Shown here one piece after another: positions 56,680-64,000 of a stretch of 64,000 nt of DNA. The notes beneath the pieces were generated by a model. It saw only the letters and a list, made by a program, of their open reading frames with translations. It made no database searches and was not told the origin of the DNA. The first letter of the stretch is position 1. Each line of letters begins with the position of its first letter. This DNA comes from Taudactylus pleione (lineage: Eukaryota; Chordata; Amphibia; Anura; Myobatrachidae). Position numbers and translations under genes: made by a program. The DNA is taken from assembly GCA_031769625.1 (NCBI GenBank), contig JAUIMM010000171.1, positions 248,001 to 312,000 of the forward strand, read 5' to 3'.

Positions 56680-57400
56680 GGTGAGAGCCATCATACTTCC
56701 CCTTGCAAAGGATTGTTTCACAGTCAGTTTTTTTTTTAAATATTAGTCTTCTTGGTCCCCTTCTGGAATGAAGATCCATCCCCAGCAGCAGCAGGCCTAA
56801 TCCTGGACAGGGAAGGAGTCACCTAGCCTTAACAATTTGTATGCAGGACTACCTCCAATCATTACTGTGGATATTGAGGATGAAGGTGTTGGCGGTAGAG
56901 ATTGCAGGTGCTGGGATCTAGTTGAACTTGAGAGAAGAGAGCAATCTGATGCTGGACTGCTTGTTGTTACTTTTTTTGCACCATTTTCTGATGTTATCGA
57001 AAAATGTTAATGAGTTTGCTGCATATGATGTACCAAGGAGGAGGTTCATAGATAGTTAGCATAGTTAAGGTGGCTTGACAATTGTTTTCAGGATTCGGGT
57101 AAAAATAATTCCACACATAAGAGCTGCATTTGTTGGTTCTATGCCCAGGCATGATAATGGCCTTCCTCTTATCATGGCCAAGAGCTGCTTCCACTGGTGC
57201 CTAACTTACACAAATCACATCCTCATTCTCAACACCCTCATTAGTGCTGGCGCCAGCTATACAAATATCCTCCTCATCCTTTTGCACTTACTCAGTGGCA
57301 TCCTCAATTTCTATGTCATCAGCTATATTTGTGCTGCTCATCCCCACATTTGCAGAGGGTTCAGAAATGGTGTAAGGTGGCTTGTCTGCATGAACTGTAC
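56680..57400 (-). pseudogene. hAT transposase N-terminal part with worn BED finger
   Basis: The minus strand reads AIIMPGHRTNKCSSYVWNYF then YPNPENNCQATLT, equivalent to the BED finger of the first hAT (KKSTYLLWNYFHPN), but only one cysteine of the expected pair survives. The linker downstream (about 56.68-56.96 kb) aligns with 3.62-3.95 kb and 11.8-12.1 kb. No catalytic core follows. Confidence 0.7.
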
Positions 57401-57490
57401 AACAGTATCTGAAAGATCAGAGTCACACATCGTATTTGTGGGCACACTTAGATTCTCCTCAGGGATTTGTGATATTTCTGTATCTGAACA

Positions 57491-58047
57491 CACAGGGCCT
57501 GATTCAGACCCACTCGCGAGCGGCTGTCCGCTCGCAAGTGGGTCGATGGTCTGCACTGAGCATGCGCACGATGGAGGGAGCTCCGTCGTGCGCATGCGCC
57601 AGACACGACGAGCGAAGGACTTTCCTTCGCTCGTTGTGTCCGATCAAAGGGGGCGTGCTGTCAATGTTGATTGACAGCACGCCCCCTTTGGTGGGCGTGC
57701 CGGGGGCGTGCCTCCCTGACGGGGGCGTTCCCACGGGAACGCCTCCCGTCAGAAGCCGGCCCACTGACATCACTAGTGATGTCAGTGGGAGTGATTTTGG
57801 CTCTGATAGAGCCAAAATCACTCCGGAGCTTGCGGTTGAAAACCTCAACCGCAGGCTCCGGCTCGCAATTTCGATGGTCGCGATGGTCACGACCATCGCG
57901 GCCATAAAAATGCACTCTCGTATAGCCTGTGGGTGGTGACCCACAGCTATACGAGCGTCCAGGAGGACGCTCCATGAAAATGGAGCCTGGCCCTCATGCA
58001 GAGCGTGCGCTCTGCTCAGAGCGTACGGCTCTGAATGAGGGCCACAG
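57491..58047. mobile_element. Multi-hairpin MITE, 547 bp, target duplication CACAG
   Basis: The element spans 57,496-58,042 between perfect CACAG copies. Ten successive hairpins can be drawn: 57,511-57,540; 57,560-57,597; 57,602-57,640; 57,645-57,690 (a perfect 20-bp stem with a 6-nt loop); 57,717-57,751; 57,760-57,789 (a perfect 30-bp palindrome); 57,788-57,824; 57,825-57,859; 57,873-57,904; and 57,914-57,953. This leaves almost no unpaired sequence. ORFs across the element in all frames are side effects of its GC content. Confidence 0.9.
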
Positions 58048-58459
58048 TTTGTTCTACTGCCTTAGTGGTTTCATTTTAGTGTTAAGGTCTTGCATTGATA
58101 TGTGAGGCAGAAGAAAATACCTCACTAACACTTGCAGAACCACCACTCATAAATAGAAGCCAAGTCCTCAGTCTTTCTTTGCCACTGCATGTGGTGAATG
58201 GCATGTTGGCAATTTTATGTTTTTTTTTTCTGCAACACACTTTCCTTTTATTAGATGTGTGTTTTTCTTTAGCACTGTATATTGTTTTTTTATTTTACAT
58301 GCCCTTACTTAGACCATCTTAGACCATCTATTCTCTTGAACATTGGATTTAGAAGATGACATTGAAGGACTAGCGTCATCATCATTACTGGTGGCAGCAG
58401 CGAAAGTATTTGGTTGCTCTTCTCTAAACGGAACGTTATCCACTTTTCAATTTGCAGAT

Positions 58460-58790
58460 CACTGTGATACTTATATATGCATGTAAACAAAGTGCACCAA
58501 ACAGTACAAACAATACAATTATTAATTTTTTGATGGTGCAGCTCTATTTTTGTGTGGACTGAAGCCACAGGGCTTGCTTATATATGCTCGTGAACATAGC
58601 ACACCAAACAGTACAATTATTTAATATAATTTAATTTTTTTGATGACGCAGCTCTATTCCTGTGTGGACTGGAGCCACAGGGCTTATATATGCACGTGAA
58701 CATAACAAAGCATAAAAAACAGTACAAACAATACAATGATTTATTTTTTTGATGGTGCAGCTCTATCAGGAGCCACAGGGCTTGCCTTAT
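58460..58790. repeat. Tandem array of about 115-bp units (3 copies) in the second hAT
   Basis: TTTTTTTGATGGTGCAGCTC, GTGTGGACTGGAGCCACAGG and ACATAGCACACCAAACAGTA-like words recur in order. It occupies the same place as the 150-bp array in the first hAT. Confidence 0.8.
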
Positions 58791-58796
58791 AGAGTA

Positions 58797-59150
58797 CTGT
58801 GCAAAAGTTATAAGCAAGTGTGGAAAAAATGCTGCAAAGTAAGAATGTTTTCAAAAATAGAAGTGTTTAGTTTTTTTTATCAATTACCAAAATGCAAAGT
58901 GAATGAAAAGAAGAGAAATTTAAATCAAATCAATATTTGGTGTGACCACCCTTTGCAGGGAGGTTGTTCCAAACATCTGGGACAACTAACCACAGATCTT
59001 CTGTGTATGTAGGTTTGCTCAAATCCTTTTGTCTCTTCATATAATCCCAGACAGACTCAATGATGTTGAGATCAGGGCTCTGTTGGTGCCATATCATTAC
59101 TTCCTGGTCTCCTTGTTTTTCTTTACACTGAAGATAGTTCTTAATGATAA
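58797..59150 (-). mobile_element. Tc1-type transposon fragment
   Basis: The sequence starts after a TA dinucleotide (58,795-58,796) with CTGTGCAAAAGTTATAAGC, then AATATTTGGTGTGACCACCC, AGGTTGTTCCAAACATCTGG, AATCCCAGACAGACTCAATG and GATGTTGAGATCAGGGCTCT. I recognise this as the arrangement of a common vertebrate Tc1-like element, read antisense to its transposase. The rest of the transposase and the other terminal repeat are missing, and some internal sequence between ACCACCC and AGGTTG appears deleted. Confidence 0.75.
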
Positions 59151-59584
59151 AATGTTTTTAAAAACAGTTAAAATCATTTATTTTTTGCAATCCAAAACCC
59201 ATAATTTGGACTTAAATCTGAATTTCCGAACTGCTGGAAGATCAAAACCTCAACTCAGATTTATCTGGAACTCCTTTGGAGATTCGAACCACAACATTTA
59301 TATGTCTGGATTCATGAAAATTCTGGAGGATTGGATTTCTGGAGAACCGAATGACATATGTCTACGTAAATACTATCATTGCCTTTCTAAATCTTAGAAC
59401 TAGAATGTCTCCAATATCTACTCAATAGGGTGCACCAAAGGCTAACATTTACAGACCATCCAGGCACTTTCAGTTATATCACTGTATTTTAACCATTCAC
59501 TAACCATACATGTATGGATCCATAACACATACAGTACTTGTGACTTTAAAGTAAATTCACCTGTTCTGATTTCCTTTCATTAAG

Positions 59585-60414
59585 TACTGTGTCACGGCCA
59601 GGGTATTTCAGCATGGCGCTAGGCGAGTGTTACCTGTGAGGTCATTGTGGCGCGGGCTGTCTGGTGGCCGAGCTGGTGTCTGGCGGTGGGCTTTGGCTGC
59701 GCGCATTGTTGTGCGGGCCTGTTTTCACTCTGCGCTGGTAAGGCCTGGCAGCATCTCCATTCCATTTGGCATGGGTCCCACCATCTTGCCTTCTGGCCAT
59801 GTGATGCGGCTGGCAAATCCTGGCGAGTCACATATTCCCTCCGGCCAGTAACAGGACGGCATGGGGTATTTAGGAAGGGTCAGTGCCTTTCTTCTTTGCC
59901 ATTGCAATGTGTATCTCAACCTAGTTGAGAGGGAGATCTCTGTGCTTATCCTGTTCCTGTGAATTCGCTATCTGCCAGTCTGCCTGTCAGCTCCTAGCTC
60001 CCACTGGACTACCCCGCTTCCTCCATCACCCTTGCCCATACCTGAGTGCCTGAGCCTGCTGACATCCTGCGCTTCAGTTCACTACCTGCATACCAGGCTT
60101 GATTATTTTCAGTTCACTACCTGCATACCTGGCTTGATTATTTTCAGTTCACTACCTGCACACCTGGCTTGATTATTTTCAGTTTCACTACCTGCACACC
60201 TGGACAGCTCTAATTGTTTCTACTTGGACATTAAGCCTTTTACTCCCACCACAGAACTCTTGTGTACATTTATATGTTCCTGGACTTTTATTTACTGCCA
60301 TTATATGTCTACTCAAGCACTTATTAAAAGTCCTAGTTTTATTTTCAAATCTGCTTCTGTGATCGCTCCTGCTACCACCCCGGGTCCACAAACAACCCAG
60401 AACATAACATACTG
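59585..60414 (+). mobile_element. Solo LTR, 820 bp, target duplication TACTG
   Basis: The LTR spans 59,590-60,409, starting TGTCACGGCCAGGG and ending CAGAACATAACA, with perfect 5-bp TACTG copies on either side (59,585-59,589 and 60,410-60,414). It is a longer relative of the LTR at 9,965-10,500. CTTATTAAAAG near 60,324 could be part of the polyadenylation region. No internal region is present. Confidence 0.85.
60077..60205. repeat. Tandem repeat inside the LTR (four units of about 37 bp)
   Basis: CAGTTCACTACCTGCATACC followed by TGGCTTGATTATTTT recurs four times. The shorter LTR at 9,965-10,500 has a looser three-unit version (CAGCTCACCATACCTGCATT-type) in the same place. Confidence 0.85.
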
Positions 60415-61144
60415 TATCTGTTGTAATCATATGTTTTCTTTAACCACATTATGTCTAACCGGCTTTCGAGGTCAACTTTACCCGGAAATAAGTTGTATGA
60501 AATTAATGGATAATAGAAACATGTATTTTATAGTCAAACTTACCTAACAGCCCATTGCCGGTGAGCACTGGTTCCTTATTAAAATTATGAGTGTCTATCT
60601 TTATTTTTTTTCAATTATCTTCTACCTTTCAGTCTCTTGTGCTGCTCATCAGTTTGCACTTTCCTCCACTTCACAGAGTTCAACAGCAGTCACTACTACA
60701 GCCAAACATGTTCTACAGTGGACTTGATGTAGCTTTGAAGAGTAAATATTCAATAAAACAGTAGTGCAACTAGACAAGAAAGAACATCATTATTTCTGCT
60801 ACTGACTGCAGTCTAGTGCACTGTAAGCCTTATCTGGTTTAGAAACTTCTATTAGGTGGATAAAAGGTTACATTTCATGTGATAGAATTGCAAAAAATAA
60901 AACTATTGTACAATACTAAAACCAGAAAGGGAAAAATATAAAATGTTTCCAATAATATAATGTATAACATAATCACATAACTAAAAAAAAACAGACTTTG
61001 AATATGCCAGTTGCTTCTCCCTACACCTGGGTGACCAGAATAAAAGTGACCAAGCACAGGTCAAATATACTAAGGATTTGTAAAAATTGGCTCAAAATTA
61101 CAGGTGGATGAATCCGTAGATACACTGTATAGGTGGAATACTGG
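60415..61144. other. No recognisable feature
   Basis: AT-rich sequence without motifs. Confidence 0.4.
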
Positions 61145-61488
61145 GGGGTATCCATTAGCAGTGCTAAAGTAGCGCTGCTAATTGATCGTGTCGGAGCTAT
61201 CCAATAAGCTCTGAAGTGCTGACTGATGCCAGCACTTATTCTGGATATTTTTCAGGCCCTGATGTGTCCCCAAAAATAATCCACGATAAGTGTCATTTTT
61301 TCACCACCTAAATGGCGAAAACACATAGGTCCACGAGCTTATCGCAGATCCTATGTGATTTCTGGAGAAAAATGCTATTATTTTGACCAAAATAAAAGGG
61401 TTGGGGGGGGGGAAAAACATTGGTGAAAAATGGGGATAATCTGCGAAAATTCTCAGTTTTTTGCCGATCGCGGCTAATTGGATACCCC
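61145..61488. mobile_element. MITE, 344 bp, GGGGTATCC termini
   Basis: GGGGTATCCATTAGCAGTG at the left and, inverted, GGGGTATCCAATTAGCCGCG at the right. The interior includes short inverted words such as ACTTATCG-type pairs and a G-run. No coding capacity. Confidence 0.7.
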
Positions 61489-62379
61489 TGTATGATTTGC
61501 TGATTTTACAGTTTATTGAGCTGGATGCATTTTAAGATATGTCAGACATACTATAACACATCCTCAAAGTTTACGTGCATCTTGTCCATATGTTGCACTG
61601 TAACTAGGAATTCTTTATTCCATGAGAAACAGCCAAAGGCCTTTCTATGCCATGGAATAAATGTGGTTTATATTTTTTTATAGTAACTTATAGACTACCT
61701 GTTGTTTTTTATGTATATTGCTAATGGTAGTTTGGTATTTATTGAGTAGCAGCTTTGGTTGAATTATTTTATATTTTAATTTTAAGAATTAGTTTATTTG
61801 CGCTTTATCGTTAACTTGGAATTTTTTTTTGACAGTGTTTATTATAGATCTATGGTAAACTGGTTCAATGGAGTTGATTACAACAAAAGTATATCTGTGT
61901 GGAGATCATACAAATTACCCAGGCTAGGGCATCTATGGGGGCTTCAGAGTGCAAGGGAGGAAAAATCCCCTGTCTTTCAATGCCACAATCATGCCCCATG
62001 GTGTGCACATGGGGGAGCATGGCTATACCCTCCAGTGACCATATCTTTTAGCACCCAGACCTGCAGGAAGCCTCAGTGGCCCAGGTTGTCATAGTTGTTC
62101 TCTATATATTCTAGTTTCATCCTACTGTCCAAAAACATATTCTGATAAGTAAATTGGCTATGTAATTAATTAATCATAGTATATAACTATGTATGATCTG
62201 TGCTGCATAATATGTTGGTAATTATAAATAATAACAAAATTTAACTCTGGGGTGTTTTTATTAGAGAATATTATTTGCATATTTTTTGAATTTTACTATT
62301 TATGTTAATTTTATGTGCACAGTTTGCTGTATTAATTAACAAGGAATTGCCTCTGCACTCATTTCACCATCTCACACTA
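61489..62379. other. No recognisable feature
   Basis: AT-rich sequence. The ORF at 61,798-62,094 (+) has no recognisable domain. Confidence 0.4.
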
Positions 62380-62459
62380 CAACCTGCCCACTCCTCCCTA
62401 TTCTTCACTCATTTCCCACACTGTCATCTGTCCAACTCCAGTAGTACATTTCCTCCTTT

Positions 62460-63075
62460 AGACATGTTCATCTAAAAAATTCAAAAGAAGCCAACTCTCG
62501 AACCACCCTCTCTCTCCAACTGCCAACTAATTTCTCTCCTCCCCATTGCCTATAAACTACTTGAATGACTTGTATACAAAATGCCTTTCTCCATTTTTCT
62601 ACTCTCTATAATCAGGCTTCCACCATCACCATTCCACTATGATTGCACTCACAAAAATTATCAATAATCTACTAACAACAAGGTCTAAGGGTCACTCTCT
62701 GCTTCTTTCAACACTATTGTTCATCCTTTTATCCTGCTCACCCTTCAATCCACTGACCTTTGTTATACAGTTCTCTCCTGGTCCAAGTCCTACTTATCAA
62801 ACCACTCCTTTAGTTTCTCTATATCTGGCACATTTACATCCACTGCATCTCAACTATGCAATTTGGATAACAAAAGGTTCTGTTCTTGGTCCTCTGTCGC
62901 CTGTATTACCAACAACACCCAAATCTGTACTTTCTTGTGCAATCATTTGCATTTATGCTCTCTCATGGATGTCCCAATGCTACAGTTCCTAAATCTCAAC
63001 ATGTTCAAACAAAGTTAATCAGCTTCCATCATTCTAAAATCTCTACCTCTCCTCAAATCTTTCTCACTTGAATAA
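62460..63075 (+). pseudogene. L2/CR1-like LINE reverse transcriptase, part 1
   Basis: Plus-strand segments in changing frames follow the L2/CR1 reverse transcriptase order: SNCQLISLLPIAYKLLE (the NYRPISLL motif), MIALTKIINNLLTTRSKGHS with LLLSTLLFILL, LSWSKSYLSNHSFSFS, GSVLGPLSP and ITNNTQIC where YADDTQIY is expected. The catalytic aspartate pair has become NN. There are many frame breaks. Confidence 0.75.
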
Positions 63076-63709
63076 GACTACAATTTCCTCTGTTTCCCAT
63101 GTTGGATGAGGAACATCCTGTGCAGCCTCTATCCATTAGGGAGAGCCGGCAATCTCGAGGACCCACTATGGTCTGTCAGGAGGTCTGACCTCAGACAGGT
63201 GCTATTGCACATGCCTGGCTTCTTCGCGCATTCTTCTTCTTGATGTCCGTGTTAGAGGGACTTGCCCTGATACTCTCCCCAGTGTTACAGCCATACAATG
63301 CCCCATAGTTGTACCAAACACTCTGTACCACCACTGATTGTCTTTTAGAGAACAGCTCCACACAACACTTGTGTGTATGCTCTGTTTCCACCTGGCATAC
63401 CCAATCATTCCAGGCAGCATATCATACCCAGATGTATTGTACCTGTCTTATCCTGGTGTCTGTAGCCACCTGTCCCTCTGCCTAGTTAATAAACATAAAA
63501 ACTGGTTATTTCACATGTGGACTAACTGCCAAAAGCACCTTTGCTGCAAACTTAACCAAACAAGCATGCACCACCAATAGTCCCATGGCTTAGAGTACTG
63601 TTAAGAGCCCCAATTGTGCTAATACTCTCCTAATAGGACATGGTAAACAGTTTTTTTACCCTGGTTATTCTGCTAATATCCCATATATGAAATTATAGTA
63701 GGCTTTCTT
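63076..63709. other. Sequence interrupting the LINE, unclassified
   Basis: A stretch of about 630 bp between the two LINE parts with no LINE similarity; a sub-region near 63.1-63.3 kb is richer in G and C. It is probably an insertion, but ends and target duplication were not identified. Confidence 0.35.
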
Positions 63710-64000
63710 GGTGTCACACCTGTCCTCACTTTATTCCTCATATTCTTTCTCTTTCCCAGTTCTGTCAACTTCATCTTAAAAATATTGCTAGAATACAACC
63801 ATTCCTTATCCAATAATATGCTACCAAATTTCTCATCTATTCTCTCTTTAGCTCATGCCTTCACTACTGTAACCACCTTCTATCTGATTTTAAATTCCAT
63901 AGAATATATTTGTCCTCTGTGTCCTACAAGATTTAAACTCACTACACAATCCTCAAATTAAACACATCTTAATTTATCTGACATCTCATTCCAAAATACT
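63710..64000 (+). pseudogene. L2/CR1-like LINE reverse transcriptase, part 2
   Basis: The plus strand reads CQLHLKNIARIQPFLIQ-type residues, then SHIYSLFSSCLHYCNHLLSD, the C-terminal pattern in which a SRLDYCNSLL motif is usual. It continues out of the window. Confidence 0.65.

Larger units (their letters stand above)
56408..59364 (-). mobile_element. Second BED-type hAT element, with nested MITE and Tc1 fragment
   Basis: The left end TAGAGATGTGCGCTGGACC and the inverted right end TAGACATATGTCATTCGG follow the ends of the 925-5906 element. Inside, the block order on the minus strand is the same: tandem units near the 5' end, an acidic stretch, a BED finger and the linker. Most of the transposase core is missing. 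The flanking 8-mers do not match, so the target duplication has decayed. A multi-hairpin MITE (57,496-58,042) and a Tc1 fragment (58,797-59,150) are nested within. Confidence 0.65.

Noticed and set aside
57436..57975. Several overlapping ORFs on both strands (up to 167 codons)
   Set aside because: They lie across the multi-hairpin MITE; the near-palindromic GC-rich sequence opens frames on both strands.

Overview
The window looks like a gene-poor, transposon-saturated stretch of a large vertebrate genome, most likely an amphibian (probably a frog). This is inferred from the mix of repeats: hAT elements with BED-finger transposases, a PIF/Harbinger element with a MADF partner gene, Penelope-like elements (PLEs), L1 and L2/CR1-like LINEs, Tc1/mariner relics, Ty3-like solo LTRs and many palindromic MITEs. 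No complete host gene, tRNA, rRNA or CRISPR array was recognised. Almost every recognisable coding region is a broken transposon gene; the one clean ORF of interest is a Myb/SANT-like Harbinger accessory protein at 6210-6752. Layout: 1-330 is a repeat copied again near 35 kb. 925-5906 is a 5-kb hAT element with a decayed minus-strand transposase and two internal tandem arrays. 5915-7070 holds the Myb/SANT ORF. 9.8-10.9 kb holds small exon-like segments that resemble each other, one split by a solo LTR. 12.3-17.2 kb is a minus-strand PLE relic between direct repeats, invaded by a MITE. 18.5-20.9 kb has a mariner scrap and a possible Gypsy-type Gag relic. 22.3-24.4 kb is a second PLE relic with GIY-YIG endonuclease and a degenerate hammerhead-like fold downstream. 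25.9-29.7 kb is a degraded L1, invaded by a minisatellite-bearing repeat. 31-40.5 kb is a cluster of non-autonomous hAT elements and multi-hairpin MITEs. 42.99-47.64 kb is a PIF/Harbinger element. 48.8-50.1 kb has two short DNA elements. 52.0-54.8 kb is a hAT element with nested MITEs. 55.8-59.4 kb has a MITE and a second BED-type hAT. 59.6-60.4 kb is a second solo LTR, and 62.4-64.0 kb an L2/CR1-like LINE. The two most interesting signals are these. First, the Harbinger element carries two genes on opposite strands that interlock: the main transposase exon lies in the intron of the MADF gene, and the second MADF exon lies in the intron of the transposase gene. Second, a MITE family with 5-bp target duplications (32.7, 36.2 and 57.5 kb) is built as a chain of about ten consecutive hairpins, and the stem sequences differ between copies in a compensatory way. 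All boundaries, frames and homologies were read by eye; no database search was run.
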